Shown one piece after another: positions 8,491-19,100 of a stretch of DNA of 64,000 bases. Every line of letters begins with the position of its first letter. Positions within the stretch are counted from its first letter, which is position 1. The position numbers and the translations under genes were made by a program. Origin of the DNA: an uncultured Bacilli bacterium. GTDB taxonomy: Bacteria; Bacillota_I; Bacilli_A; RF39; UBA660. A model generated the notes under the pieces. That model was not told the origin of the DNA. It saw nothing but the letters and a program-made list of their open reading frames with translations, and did no database searches. The stretch lies in assembly GCA_934098505.1 (NCBI GenBank), contig CAKOOR010000001.1:248001-312000 (forward strand), written 5' to 3'.

Positions 8491-9891
8491 ATGATGAGAA
8501 AAAAGATAATACTTATAAGCATGTTATCACTATTGCTTATATTGTTAGGAATAGGAGTATCTTACTCAATGTGGATTATGACTGTAAGTCAAACTAGTGA
8601 GAATATAGCTTATTCAAAATGTTTTGATTTAAGTATAAGCAATCAAGAAAATGATATTAAGTTAGAAAATGCTTATCCGATAAGTAATGATAGAGGAAAA
8701 AGTTTGACTCCTTTTACTTTTAAGGTTACCAATACTTGTGATATTACTACTGAGTATTCAGTTAATTTAGAAGTTTTAAAAGATTCCACTTTACCTAGCA
8801 ATTTTATTGATGTTATGTTTGAAGGCAATATTAATCTACTTAATAGTTATGATACTACTGATAAAGTAAATACCAGTAGCATTGAAAGTAGAAAATTAAC
8901 AACTGGCATATTAAAATCCAAGGAAAGTAAGGATTATTCATTAAGACTATGGATAGATTATGATACCACTATGGAAGATTTAGACAATGAAACGAAAAGC
9001 TTTAAATCAAAAATAGTAGTAGTAGGTAAACCAATTAATTATGATGGCAATATAGTATTTAATTATGATTATACGGGAGGAGAGCAAACCTTTACTGCCC
9101 CAATTTCAGGAACATATAAGTTAGAAACTTGGGGAGCACAGGGAGGGACAATGTCATCTGAAATATACGGTGGCTACGGTGGTTATTCAAGTGGCGTTAT
9201 CGCATTATCTAAGGCTACTAACTTATATATCAATAATGGTGGTCATGGCAAAACGGGAATTGCTGGATATAATGGTGGTGGCAGTGCCTCTTATAATGGT
9301 GGTGGTGGCGGCGGCGGAGCAAGTGATATAACTTTGTCATCCGGTACACTATCAACATTTAACAATAAATTGTCTGAAATAATAATAGTATCTGGAGGTG
9401 GTGGTGGTTCAGCCCAACATACTGAATTAGTTAACAGTGGTTCTGGAGGACACGCTGGCGGTTACATTGGTGGTAATGGTTATTTCGGAACATGGACAAC
9501 AAAAGCAGGGTACGGTGGAACTCAAAGTACTGGCGGTTCACATGGATTATGTCAAGATGAAACCGTATGTGGAGAAAATGGCGGTTTTGGTCAAGGTGGG
9601 AATCTTATTAAATGTGATACAACACACTGTAATAATGCATGGCAAGCCGGTGGTGGTGCTGGATTTTATGGTGGCGGTAGCTCTAGACATTCCGGCGGCG
9701 GAGGCGGTTCTGGTTATATAGGTAATCCACTTTTAAAAGATAAAGTTATGTACTGTTATAACTGTGAAGAATCTAATGAAGAAAGTACTAAAACCATATC
9801 AACTACTTGTAGCGAAGAAACTCCAATTACTAACTGTGCTAAAAAAGGAAATGGTTATGCCAGAATAACCTTAATAAGCATAGATGAATAG
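8491..9891 (+). CDS. membrane-anchored glycine-rich surface protein
   Basis: A 466-residue protein. Residues 1-30 are a signal anchor; about 40-185 form a domain (SKCFDLSI, NAYPISNDRGKS, VTNTCDITTEY, SKIVVVGKP) clearly homologous to the start of the surface protein at 26804. Residues about 190-460 are a Gly-rich domain opening with YTGGEQTFTAPISGTYKLE and WGAQGG, the signature of the Pfam glycine-rich (ALK/LTK-like) family, with many GGGGG runs and several Cys near the end. Two adjacent ATGs (8491, 8494) are equally possible starts. It should sit on the outer membrane face or wall. The role is unknown; adhesion or matrix is a guess. Confidence 0.8.
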   Translation: MMRKKIILISMLSLLLILLGIGVSYSMWIMTVSQTSENIAYSKCFDLSISNQENDIKLENAYPISNDRGKSLTPFTFKVTNTCDITTEYSVNLEVLKDSTLPSNFIDVMFEGNINLLNSYDTTDKVNTSSIESRKLTTGILKSKESKDYSLRLWIDYDTTMEDLDNETKSFKSKIVVVGKPINYDGNIVFNYDYTGGEQTFTAPISGTYKLETWGAQGGTMSSEIYGGYGGYSSGVIALSKATNLYINNGGHGKTGIAGYNGGGSASYNGGGGGGGASDITLSSGTLSTFNNKLSEIIIVSGGGGGSAQHTELVNSGSGGHAGGYIGGNGYFGTWTTKAGYGGTQSTGGSHGLCQDETVCGENGGFGQGGNLIKCDTTHCNNAWQAGGGAGFYGGGSSRHSGGGGGSGYIGNPLLKDKVMYCYNCEESNEESTKTISTTCSEETPITNCAKKGNGYARITLISIDE

Positions 9892-9907
9892 TTTTAATAT
9901 AGATATA

Positions 9908-9930
9908 AAATGTAAAACCTACATTTTTTT
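9908..9930 (+). terminator. terminator after the glycine-rich protein gene
   Basis: Stem AAATGTA / TACATTT with loop AAACC, then T-rich sequence. A TGCTATAAT box follows at 9935-9943, a possible promoter for a ~200-base leader of priA. Confidence 0.75.
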
Positions 9931-10069
9931 CTTTTGCTATAATACTAACTTATTATAAAAATAATAAAAGTTATTAATGTTAAGGTAGTCAAAGTAAAAT
10001 ATAAGAGGTATACTAATTTTAATAAAATTTAAGAAGTTTAAATAATTTATTACTAACTTCCTTTTAAGA

Positions 10070-10106
10070 CACTTTTTAGGGAGTGGTGGGTGGGGAGTAA
10101 TATTAA
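10070..10106 (+). other. G-rich intergenic element, similar to one at 32705-32740
   Basis: CACTTTTT is followed by GGGAGTGGTGGGTGGGG and AGTAATA, a striking G cluster in an AT-rich genome. The flanking bases TATTACT (about 10048) and AGTAATA can pair around it. An element with the same order (CACTTTTT, G tracts, AGTA) lies on the minus strand at 32705-32740. The G tracts could form a G-quadruplex. It is in the 5' leader region of priA; function unknown. Confidence 0.4.
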
Positions 10107-10142
10107 ATAATAAATATAGGTATTAGCTAAGAAAGGAATAAT

Positions 10143-12320
10143 ATGTACGCAGAAATATTAATTGAATATAATAATAAAACTATTGATAAAACTTTTACTT
10201 ATTTAATACCAAAACTTTTAAAAGATAAAATTAAAATAGGTATGCAAGTAAGAATACCTTTTAATAAAAAAATAATAAATGGCTTTGTTTTAAGGATATA
10301 TGATGATTTTCAAAGTGATTATTCTTTAAAAGAAATAGATAGTATTGTTTTGGAAAATTTTATTTTAAATAAAGAATTATTACAATTAGGTAAGTATTTA
10401 AAAAATATAACTTTATGTAGTTTAGTGAGTGCTTTTAATACTATGTTACCTAGTAGTTTAAAGATAGAGAAGAATCATGATTATAGTAAATATAAAACTT
10501 ATATAGAATTAAATAAAAGTCCTTTAGAAATAGAGGCATATTTAAAGACTATTAAGTATCCTAAACAAATAGAAATATTAACTGAGTTATTAAATGGTAA
10601 TTCTATTGAGAAGAATAAAGAAAATAGTAATACAGTTAAAACTTTAGTAAAGAAAACTTTAGTAAAAGAAGTAAAAAAACAAGTTTATCGCATTAATTAT
10701 GATTATGTTAAATTAGAAACGAAGCCGGTGATGTCGGAAGAACAAGCTATAGCTGTTGAAGCTGTGGAACTTAATAAGCATTTGACATATTTATTATATG
10801 GGGTTACTGGTTCTGGTAAGACCGAAGTTTATATGAATTTAATTGAGAATGTCAGTAAGTCGGGTAAGTCTTCACTACTTCTAGTACCAGAAATTTCTTT
10901 AACAACTCAGATGATCGATCGTATATATAGAAGGTTTGGTTCAGAGGTAGCAATATTTCACAGTGGCTTATCTAATGGTGAGAAGTATGATGAATACCAA
11001 AAGATTTATAATGGGGAGGTTAAAATTGTTGTCGGTACTAGGAGCGCTATTTTCACGCCTTTACAAAATATTGGCTTAATTATTTTAGATGAAGAGCATA
11101 GTAGTACTTATAAGCAAGAAAGTATTCCTAAATATAATGCTATCGATATTGCCAAATGGCGTGGTAAGTATAATAATTGTCCTGTTATTTTGGGGAGTGC
11201 AACTCCAAAGTTAGAAGATATGTATCAAGCGGTTAATGGTACGTATAAATTACTTAAGCTGACTAAAAGGATAGGTAAAGCGGTTTTACCTAAAATAAGT
11301 TTAGTTGATATGAAAATAGAATTACAGCATAAGCATCCAATTATTAGTAGATTATTAGAAGAAAAAATTCAAGAGAGATTACAAAATAAAGAACAAATAA
11401 TGCTTTTATTAAATAGAAGGGGATATTCGACAACTGTTACTTGCCGGGCATGTGGTTTTGTTTATAAATGTCCTCATTGTGATATAACTTTAACTTTCCA
11501 TAAAGATAGCAATAGTTTAAGATGCCATTATTGTGGTTATACCAAGATAAAAAGTGAAATATGTCCTAGCTGTGGGGGGCGTTCTTTAAATTTCATGGGA
11601 CTAGGTACGGAAAAATTAGAACAAGAACTAAAACAAATGTTTCCTTTAGCTAGAATAAGTCGGATGGATGTTGATACTACGACTAAAAAGGGTGCTTATG
11701 CTACTTTGATTAATGATTTTGCCAAGGAAAAATTTGATATAATGGTAGGTACCCAAATGATAAGTAAGGGCTTAGACTTTCCTAAAGTAACTTTAGTTGG
11801 CATTATTAATGCTGATACGAGCTTAAATATCCCTGATTTTAGAAGTGGCGAGGTAACTTATGAATTATTAAGTCAGGTATCAGGGCGAGCTGGAAGAAAA
11901 ACGAGTAATGGCGAGGTTGTAATTCAAACGTTTAATCCTGATAATCCTTATATTAATTTTGTCAAAATGAATGATTATAAAGCCTTCTATAAATATGAAA
12001 TGCAGTTTCGAAAGAATACCATGTATCCACCGTTTTGCTATCTTATAAATATTTTAATTACTGGTAAGGAAATGAATTTAGTTATTCAAGAAAGTAATAA
12101 TGTCTTTAATTATATTAATAAAAATACGAGCCAAGATACGAAGGTATATGGTCCTAATATGGCTAGTATTGGTAAGATTAGTAATTTATATCGCTATCAA
12201 GTAATTATTAAATATAAAGTTGATAAAAATTTATTTAGCGTTTTAAAATATTTAGATGGAATGTATGCAAGTAATAAAAATGTTAATTTAGATATCGATA
12301 TTAATCCTTTAAAAGTATAG
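10143..12320 (+). CDS. priA: primosomal protein N' (PriA replication-restart helicase)
   Basis: A 725-residue SF2 helicase. An N-terminal 3'-DNA-binding domain (about 1-100) precedes the motor: Walker A YGVTGSGKTEVY near 219-230, ILDEEHSSTYKQ (DEAH-type box), LGSATPKLE, then the zinc-binding insertion with eight Cys in CRACGF, CPHCD, CHYCGY and CPSCGG (about 434-475), and motifs V/VI in GTQMISKGLDFP and QVSGRAGR. PriA reloads the replisome at stalled forks; the loader genes dnaB and dnaI occur later in this window. GAAAGGA precedes the ATG. Assignment is secure. Confidence 0.96.
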   Translation: MYAEILIEYNNKTIDKTFTYLIPKLLKDKIKIGMQVRIPFNKKIINGFVLRIYDDFQSDYSLKEIDSIVLENFILNKELLQLGKYLKNITLCSLVSAFNTMLPSSLKIEKNHDYSKYKTYIELNKSPLEIEAYLKTIKYPKQIEILTELLNGNSIEKNKENSNTVKTLVKKTLVKEVKKQVYRINYDYVKLETKPVMSEEQAIAVEAVELNKHLTYLLYGVTGSGKTEVYMNLIENVSKSGKSSLLLVPEISLTTQMIDRIYRRFGSEVAIFHSGLSNGEKYDEYQKIYNGEVKIVVGTRSAIFTPLQNIGLIILDEEHSSTYKQESIPKYNAIDIAKWRGKYNNCPVILGSATPKLEDMYQAVNGTYKLLKLTKRIGKAVLPKISLVDMKIELQHKHPIISRLLEEKIQERLQNKEQIMLLLNRRGYSTTVTCRACGFVYKCPHCDITLTFHKDSNSLRCHYCGYTKIKSEICPSCGGRSLNFMGLGTEKLEQELKQMFPLARISRMDVDTTTKKGAYATLINDFAKEKFDIMVGTQMISKGLDFPKVTLVGIINADTSLNIPDFRSGEVTYELLSQVSGRAGRKTSNGEVVIQTFNPDNPYINFVKMNDYKAFYKYEMQFRKNTMYPPFCYLINILITGKEMNLVIQESNNVFNYINKNTSQDTKVYGPNMASIGKISNLYRYQVIIKYKVDKNLFSVLKYLDGMYASNKNVNLDIDINPLKV

Positions 12321-12395
12321 AAAATTTATTGGTATTTTGTTATATTGATATGGTATTTACATTGAAAAGTAATTTGGAATAGTTAGGAAAAGAAT

Positions 12396-13319
12396 ATGAA
12401 TGATAATGCAAAAAAGAACCGAAAAATAGGAATTATTACTGATTCACATGGGTTGCTTTTGCCAACGAAGGCAACTTTAGAGGATATGAAAAGTAAGGGG
12501 ATTACAGAAATATACTCTTTAGGTGATAATATTGGGTTAGGTCCTAATCCTGGTCAGGTTATCGATTTGTTAGAAGAATATAATGTTAAATCATTAGCTG
12601 GTAATTCGGAAGATTATTTGACTTTGGGAACCGCTCCATTTGATTATGTTAGAGGATTAAAAGAACAAAGTCAGTTGTGGACGGTTTCTAAGTTAAATGA
12701 ACATCAAAAAGGAATTATTTCTCTTTATCCACATTATATTGAGTTGTTAATAGCGGGTAAAAAGATAGCTTTATGTCATTTTGCTAATGATGTTCGCTTC
12801 GATTATAAAGGAAATAGTACTTGGTCTTATCAAAGATCTTTAGAAAGTGGTAAGAAGGCTTATAAACAATTTTTATATACTAATAGTAAAGAACAATTTG
12901 ATGATATGGAATATGAAATAGATAGACTTAAAAAAATTTATGGCGATGATAGTCCAATGTTACGAGGGTATATTTCAGCTATAAATGCACCTTTATTTGC
13001 TAGAAAAAAAGTTGATTTTTTTGATGCCGTTATTCAAGGTCATGTTCATTGGAAAATATATGAGAAAAGTCCGAGTACCGATTTTTATTCTATCCGCGCT
13101 GTTGGCATGGCTTATAAAAAAGATCCTGTTGATACAGCTTCTTATGTTACTCTAGAAGAAACAGATAGTGGGTTAAAATTTGCTGAACATTTAGTACGTT
13201 TTGACCGGGAAAAAATGCTTTACTTTATTTTAAGTAGTGATGAACCAAGTCAGCTAATTAGAAAATTTGTTGATATTAGTGAAGAAGAATATCAGAAATA
13301 TGGTTCTTTAGGGCGATAA
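12396..13319 (+). CDS. calcineurin-like metallophosphoesterase
   Basis: A 307-residue protein of the calcineurin-like phosphoesterase superfamily. Visible metal-site motifs are ITDSHG (residues ~15-20), SLGDNIGLGPNP, AGNSEDY in the place of GNHD, LCHFAND and QGHVHWK. The arrangement resembles the YfcE/MJ0936 group (DUF2436-like single-domain enzymes) with a C-terminal extension of about 60 residues. The substitution of His by Ser in GNxE/D is common in this group. Substrate unknown. It lies 75 bp after priA and shares a bidirectional terminator with the convergent hexomutase gene. Confidence 0.8.
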   Translation: MNDNAKKNRKIGIITDSHGLLLPTKATLEDMKSKGITEIYSLGDNIGLGPNPGQVIDLLEEYNVKSLAGNSEDYLTLGTAPFDYVRGLKEQSQLWTVSKLNEHQKGIISLYPHYIELLIAGKKIALCHFANDVRFDYKGNSTWSYQRSLESGKKAYKQFLYTNSKEQFDDMEYEIDRLKKIYGDDSPMLRGYISAINAPLFARKKVDFFDAVIQGHVHWKIYEKSPSTDFYSIRAVGMAYKKDPVDTASYVTLEETDSGLKFAEHLVRFDREKMLYFILSSDEPSQLIRKFVDISEEEYQKYGSLGR

Positions 13320-13355
13320 TGTTTTTTATTCGAAATGATAAAAAGAGATTAAAAG

Positions 13356-13388
13356 AAAAACTTCAGCTGGTTTAACTGAAGCTTTTTT
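13356..13388. terminator. bidirectional terminator between phosphoesterase and hexomutase genes
   Basis: Stem CTTCAG / CTGAAG (13361-13381) with A-rich sequence on the left and T6 on the right, so it can work on both strands. It contains the stop codon of the minus-strand gene. Confidence 0.75.
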
Positions 13389-14739
13389 GATACTCTATAA
13401 CTAAATTGGTAAATTCATTTTTTAAACTATTTAATTCTTCTTCGCTAGTTGCCTCAAATCTTAAAGTGATATTAGGGCCGGTGTTACTAGCACGAACTAA
13501 AGCCCAAGAAGTTGGATTATTAACGCGAAGGCCATCAATTGTAAGACAATTGTAATTTTTTTCTTTAGCGTAGGTAATAACTTTATCTATTATTTGAAAC
13601 TTAATTTCATCAGGTGTAGGTATTTTAATTTCAGGGGTATTATAATATTTAGGCAGTTTATCTAATTCTTCTGATAAAGAAATGTCTAGATTAGATAAAA
13701 CTTCTAACATTCGAAGGCCGGCATAGATACCAGAATCAAAGCCTTTGAAACGGTCATTAAAGATAATATGACCAGAATATTCACCACCGAATGGAATATG
13801 TTGTTTAACAATTTCACTTCTAGTATAGGAAGCACCAGTGCGATACATGATGTCTTTAATACCATATAACTTGGCAGTATCATTAATGATTTTCGAACAT
13901 TTGACATCGTATAAGACACGTTTATCTTGATAATTAGGTAGGTAATAACGCATTAAAATACATAAAAATTTATCAGCGGGAACAATATTACCCTTATTAT
14001 CAACGAAGCCAACGCGGTCCCCGTCCCCATCAAAAGCAATCCCTACATCAGCTTTAATTTCTAAAACCTTCGCTTGTAATTGCTTTAAGTTCTCAGGAAC
14101 AGCAGGATCGGGATGATGATTAGGAAAAGTACCATCACTTTTTTCGTTAATCATGGTAATATTAAGATTACTAAATTCGCTATAAATATCGCAAGCAAAA
14201 TTAGCAGTCGTGCCATTACCGGGATCTAAAACTATTTTTAATCTTTTCTTGCCCATAAAAATATTATCTTTAAATAAACTCTTATAGTAAGGAAGAATGT
14301 TTAAACCATAAATATGACCTTCACCACTTAAAAAATTATCTTGTAAGGTAAAATCACGGAAGTTATAAATTTGTTTTCCACGAGCATTGCCGTATTTATC
14401 AAAACTAAATTTAAAACCATTATCATCTTTCGGGTTATGAGATGCTGTTATCATAATACCTAGGGTATTACATTTAATTGAGGCATAATATAACATTGGT
14501 GTTGTAACAAGTCCTAAATCAATAATATCAAGTCCAGTGTCAATAAGACCTTGAATCATTGATTTATGAAGACTAGGGGAGGATAGACGGTTATCGTAAC
14601 CAACAGTACAAATATGTTTATAGAATTTACTTTGTAAGATTGAACCATAACTTTTACCAATAATATAAGCAGTTTTTTCATCTATTTCAGTGGGATAGAC
14701 ACCACGAATATCATATTCACGGAATATTTTTTCATTCAT
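13372..14739 (-). CDS. phosphomannomutase/phosphoglucomutase
   Basis: A 455-residue alpha-D-phosphohexomutase. Order of motifs: REYDIRGVYP at the N-terminus, GYDNRLSSP, MITASHNPKDDNGFK with the catalytic serine, the metal loop FDGDGDRVGF, GGEYSGHIIF for sugar recognition, and RASNTGPNITLRFE for phosphate binding near the C-terminus. These are the marks of the ManB/AlgC-type bifunctional PMM/PGM group (GEYSGH) rather than GlmM. It interconverts hexose 6- and 1-phosphates for envelope glycans in the cytoplasm. The start ATG has only a weak ribosome site (GTGA). It is transcribed away from the sigma-like gene. Confidence 0.92.
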   Translation of the reverse strand: MNEKIFREYDIRGVYPTEIDEKTAYIIGKSYGSILQSKFYKHICTVGYDNRLSSPSLHKSMIQGLIDTGLDIIDLGLVTTPMLYYASIKCNTLGIMITASHNPKDDNGFKFSFDKYGNARGKQIYNFRDFTLQDNFLSGEGHIYGLNILPYYKSLFKDNIFMGKKRLKIVLDPGNGTTANFACDIYSEFSNLNITMINEKSDGTFPNHHPDPAVPENLKQLQAKVLEIKADVGIAFDGDGDRVGFVDNKGNIVPADKFLCILMRYYLPNYQDKRVLYDVKCSKIINDTAKLYGIKDIMYRTGASYTRSEIVKQHIPFGGEYSGHIIFNDRFKGFDSGIYAGLRMLEVLSNLDISLSEELDKLPKYYNTPEIKIPTPDEIKFQIIDKVITYAKEKNYNCLTIDGLRVNNPTSWALVRASNTGPNITLRFEATSEEELNSLKNEFTNLVIEYQKSFS

Positions 14740-14863
14740 TTAAATCACATTTAATCAATTAACTTTTAATAATATAATATCTTCTTATTATAATGATAAT
14801 TATTTATTATTAAAGTATAATTGAGTCCTTTCTATTTTCTACGTTATTATCATAGCAAAATTT

Positions 14864-14892
14864 TTGACATCTAACAAGAATTATGCTAAAAT
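14864..14892 (+). promoter_or_regulatory. consensus sigma-70-type promoter of the sigma-like gene
   Basis: Perfect TTGACA, 17-base spacer, TAAAAT, ending 31 bases before the ATG at 14924. This strong promoter also shows that an upstream in-frame TTG at 14864 is the -35 box and not a start codon. Confidence 0.8.
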
Positions 14893-14923
14893 ATGCGAAC
14901 AAACAAAAAGGGGACTGAATAAT

Positions 14924-15808
14924 ATGGAAGAAGAAAAATATCAAGAATTAGAAAGAATTGTCAATAAATTTGATACAGTTGCCAGTAATGATTATGCTAA
15001 ATTAAAAAATTTAGAATATTCTAAAATAGCAACTTCTGATTTACATAATTTAATATTTTTAGCAAAAAATGGGGATAAAAGGTCATTAACTATTCTTACT
15101 AAGTATTACTATCCTTTTATTCTTTCTATTGCTTTTAACTATTCTTTAGAAAAAATGCCTATTGATGATTTAGTGAGTGCTGCTTTATTAGGTTTTGTAG
15201 AAGGCATAAAAAAGTATGAAGAGGGTTATATTCCTAATAAACTTTATTTTTATATTTTTAAGAGTGTAACTAAAGAAATAAGTCTACATTTTACCTCGGC
15301 TAATATTACTAGTAATTATTATTTTATTGTCTATAAATATATAAAATATTTAGAAATGATGCAGTCTAACCATACAGAAAAGTTAGATTTATCTATCTTA
15401 GCGAAAAATTGGGATATTGATTATAAAAGTCTAAAAGCCATAGCTGCTTTATGTAAAAATGTTTCACTTAATGATGTAGAAATACCAGTTTATGACTTGA
15501 AATTAGGTGATAATGACTATGGAGATCAGGAAAACTTAGTTAAAATAATTGATAAATATTTATTGCCTCGATATGCCGATATTTTAAAAAAATATTATGG
15601 CTTAAGTGGCGAAGAGCCCTTAACTAGACGAGAAATTGCTAATCTTTATGGACTTAGTCACACAGGCGTTGATATTATTTTAGCTAAATGCTTAAAAGTT
15701 TTAACCAATACTTTGCCTTACTCTCAATTAGAAGAATTATATTACACTGATTATATAGCTAAATCTCATCGTAATATTAATTTGTACCAGCAAAAACATA
15801 AAAAATAG
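14924..15808 (+). CDS. sigma-70-like RNA polymerase sigma factor, divergent
   Basis: A 294-residue protein. Residues about 38-100 resemble sigma region 2 (AKNGDKRSLTILTKYYYPF, then DDLVSAALLGFVEGIKKYE); the C-terminal part (about 215-265) resembles region 4, with an HTH in LTRREIANLYGLSHTGVDII. The middle part (ISLHFTSANITSNYY) may be a degenerate region 3. Lengths fit a group 3-like factor, but several conserved aromatic residues of promoter melting are not obvious. AAGGGGA before the ATG supports the start at 14924. Which genes it controls is unknown; no anti-sigma gene is adjacent. Confidence 0.75.
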   Translation: MEEEKYQELERIVNKFDTVASNDYAKLKNLEYSKIATSDLHNLIFLAKNGDKRSLTILTKYYYPFILSIAFNYSLEKMPIDDLVSAALLGFVEGIKKYEEGYIPNKLYFYIFKSVTKEISLHFTSANITSNYYFIVYKYIKYLEMMQSNHTEKLDLSILAKNWDIDYKSLKAIAALCKNVSLNDVEIPVYDLKLGDNDYGDQENLVKIIDKYLLPRYADILKKYYGLSGEEPLTRREIANLYGLSHTGVDIILAKCLKVLTNTLPYSQLEELYYTDYIAKSHRNINLYQQKHKK

Positions 15809-15864
15809 TTTATAAGTTTTTTACTTTTCTAATTAAGAAATTCGTAATTGCAACGTTAAAATGC

Positions 15865-15893
15865 TTGCAAGAGCAAAGTACTTGATGTATAAT
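15865..15893 (+). promoter_or_regulatory. promoter of the ileS T-box transcript
   Basis: TTGCAA, a 17-base spacer, and perfect TATAAT; transcription would start near 15900, about 230 bases before ileS. Confidence 0.8.
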
Positions 15894-15899
15894 GAAACA

Positions 15900-16110
15900 G
15901 TAAATCAGATGAAAAAAGACGGAAATAAATGATATTTTAAAGAGAGTTGCCGTTGTGGTGAAAGGCAATAAATTAGTTTATTTTAGATCACTTTTCGATG
16001 TGCTTAAAGCCGTTTAACTTGCGTTAAAAGTAAGAGTGTATGATATCTCATAAAATAAGGTGGTACCGCGGTAATTCGCCCTTATGTTATGGGATTTTTT
16101 CTTTTTTTAT
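15900..16110 (+). promoter_or_regulatory. T-box riboswitch controlling ileS
   Basis: The T-box core AAGGTGGTACCGCGG at 16058-16072 is unmistakable. Two alternative structures can be drawn. The antiterminator pairs AAGG with CCTT around the UGGN bulge, and the terminator pairs 16045-16060 (ATCTCATAA and AATAAGG) with 16083-16097 (CCTTATGTTATGGGAT) followed by T6. An ATC triplet at 15986-15988 is the candidate isoleucine specifier codon, but I did not fold stem I. Uncharged tRNA-Ile binding would allow read-through into ileS. Confidence 0.93.
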
Positions 16111-16132
16111 CAAATATAGAGGAGGAAAATGT

Positions 16133-19100
16133 ATGAAAAATTTTAAAAATTTAGACAAAAGACCAACTAGTATTGTAGAAAATGATATTTTACAAAGTTG
16201 GGGTGGCATTGTTAATATTTTAAATCGTCAGAATGAAGTTCATAAAGATTGTGATAACTTTGTTTTTTATGATGGTCCAGCGTTTGCTAATGGTTTTCCC
16301 GGACTACATCATATGGTGGCAAAGAATTTAAAAGATTCAATTTGCAAATATCATGCTATGAATGGAAAAAAAGTTTTAAGAAAAGTAGGTTGGGATACCC
16401 ATGGCCTACCTATTGAAAACCATGTGGAAAAAAAGTTAGGGATTTCTTCAAAGAAAGAAATTTTAGAGCTTGGTGTTGATAAGTTCAATCAAGAATGTCG
16501 TAATAGTGTAGCTGAAAACGAAGCGGCTTTTACAAGACTTACTAGTAAAATGGGACAATTTATTGATGTTGATCATCCGTATTTAACTTATAAAAATGAA
16601 TATATCGAAACAGAATGGTGGATTTTAAAGAAATTCTTTGAAGAAGGATACTTTTATGAAGGAACCAGAGTAGTTCCCTATTGTCCTCACTGTGGTACTG
16701 GTCTTGCTACTCATGAAGTTGCTCAAGAGTATGTAAATGAGGCTGCTACTACTTTATATGTACCATTTAAGATTAAAAATAGTGATACTTATTTTCTAGC
16801 TTGGACAACAACACCTTGGACTTTACTAGCAAATGTTGGTCTTTGCGTTAATCCAGAAATGGATTATGTAAAGGTTTTAGTAAATGGACTTAAGTATATT
16901 GTTGCGGAAAGCTTAATTACTAGTGTTTTCCAAGACAAAGAAGTTGAAGTTTTAGAAAAATTTAAAGGTAAAACTTTAGAATTTGCAGAATATGAACAAT
17001 TAATTCCTGAATTAAAAGTTGAGGGTAAAGCTTTCTTTGTTATGTGCGATGATTATGTAACGGCATCCGATGGTACTGGCATTGTCCATATAGCAGGGGC
17101 TTTTGGGGTTGATGATGCCAACGTATGTAATAAATATGGCGTTCCTATTGTCAATCCGGTTGGTAAGGATGGCTGCTATACGGAAGGACCATGGACTGGT
17201 AAATTTGTTTTTGATTGTACTGATGATATTGTTGCTTATTTAAAAGAAAATAATAAAGTATTTAGAAAGCAAAAGATCAATCATGATTATCCCCATTGCT
17301 GGAGATGTCATACACCACTTATTTATTATACAATGCCTAGTTATTATATTAAGGTGTCAGCGTTTAAAGAAAGATTAGTGGAAGCTAATAAAGAGGTTAA
17401 ATGGTATCCTGATTATGTTGGGGAAAAGAGATTTGCTAATTGGTTAAGTAATGCTAAAGACTGGAATATTTCCCGCAGTCGTTTCTGGGGTTCGCCAATT
17501 CCATTTTTTAAATGTAGTTGTGGTCATAATGAAATGTTAGGAAGCATTGCTGAATTAAGAAATCGTAGTAACGAGAAATTACCCGAAGATTTAGATTTGC
17601 ATAAACCATATATTGATAATGTTCATTTAACATGCCCTAAGTGTGGTGGTGTAATGGAACGTATTCCAGATGTTTTAGATTGTTGGTTTGATTCTGGTTC
17701 AATGCCATTTGCTCAATATCACTATCCATTTGAAAATAAAGAACTATTTGAAACTCAATTCCCAGCTGATTTTATTTGTGAAGGAATTGATCAAACAAGG
17801 GGTTGGTTCTATACTTTAATGGTTATTTCTACATTTGTTATGGGACATGCTCCTTATCGTAATGTTTTAGTAAATGATTTGCTTTTAGATGGTGAAGGCA
17901 AAAAGATGAGTAAATCGCGTGGCAATATTGTTGAACCTTTCAAGACAATTGAAGAATATGGCGCTGATGAAGTAAGATTCTATTTACCTTATGTTTCACC
18001 AGTATGGACACCACTTAAGTTCTCATTTGATGGGTTAAAAGAAGTCCATTCTAAATTCTTTAATCCCCTTAAGAATACTTATAATTTCTTTGTGATGTAT
18101 GCTAATGCTGATAAGATCGATACTGATGCTTGTAATGTTAAATACGAAGAATTAGATTTAATTGATAAATGGTTGCTTTCTAAATATAATACTTTAGTTA
18201 AGAATGTTAGAGTTTCTTTTGATGAATATGATTTAAATAAAGTTGTTCATTATTTGACGGACTTTGTTTGCGAAGATTTATCTAACTGGTATATTCGTCG
18301 TAATCGTAATCGTTTTTGGGCTAGTGAATTAACAACTAGTAAGAAGGCTGTTTATAAGACTACTTATGACGTTTTAGTCGGTTTATCTAAGCTTATGGCT
18401 CCAATAGTTCCTTACCTTTCGGAAGAAATGTATCGTAATTTAACAAATGAGGAATCTGTTCATTTAAGTAATTATCCAGTAGTTAATGAAGAATATATTA
18501 ATATGGCTATTGAAGAGAAAATGGATGAGGTAAGAGATTTAATTTCTTTAGGGCGTAATGCCAGAGAAGATAGCAAAATAAAGGTAAGAATTCCTCTTGC
18601 TACTGTTATTATTGATGGTAAATTAGAAGAATTATTAGGCAATTTAACTGGTCTTATTACTGAAGAATTAAATGTCAAGACTTTAGAATTTACTAAAGAA
18701 TTAAGCAAATATATGAATTTAACTATTAAGCCTAACTTTAGAGTAGCAGGGGCGATGTTTGGTAAGGATATTAAGGCTTATCAAGAATTATTATTAAATT
18801 TAAGCGAAGAAGATAAATTAAAATTAAATAATAAAGAAGAATTAACTGTTACTTTCCTAGATAAAGACTTAACGATTACTGCTGAGATGATTGATATTAG
18901 AATCGAAGCTAAAGAAGGTTTTGATGTGGCAATGAATGGTCGTGATTTTGTTATTTTAGATACAACTTTAACAGATGAATTATTACTTGAAGGTATGGCA
19001 AGAGAAGTTGTTTCTAAGTTACAAAATATTCGTAAAGAAATGGATTTAGATATTCAAGATCATATTAATGTTTTATATAGCGGATCTGATAAGATTAAGG

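Noticed and set aside
9437..9721. Second ORF inside the glycine-rich gene in another frame
   Set aside because: It arises from the GGN repeats of the real gene and has no start signal.
9944..10142. Riboswitch in the priA leader
   Set aside because: Apart from the G-rich element no known aptamer core or alternative terminator was seen.
14864..14923. Upstream TTG start for the sigma-like gene
   Set aside because: The TTG is the -35 box of a consensus promoter, and a ribosome site serves the ATG at 14924.
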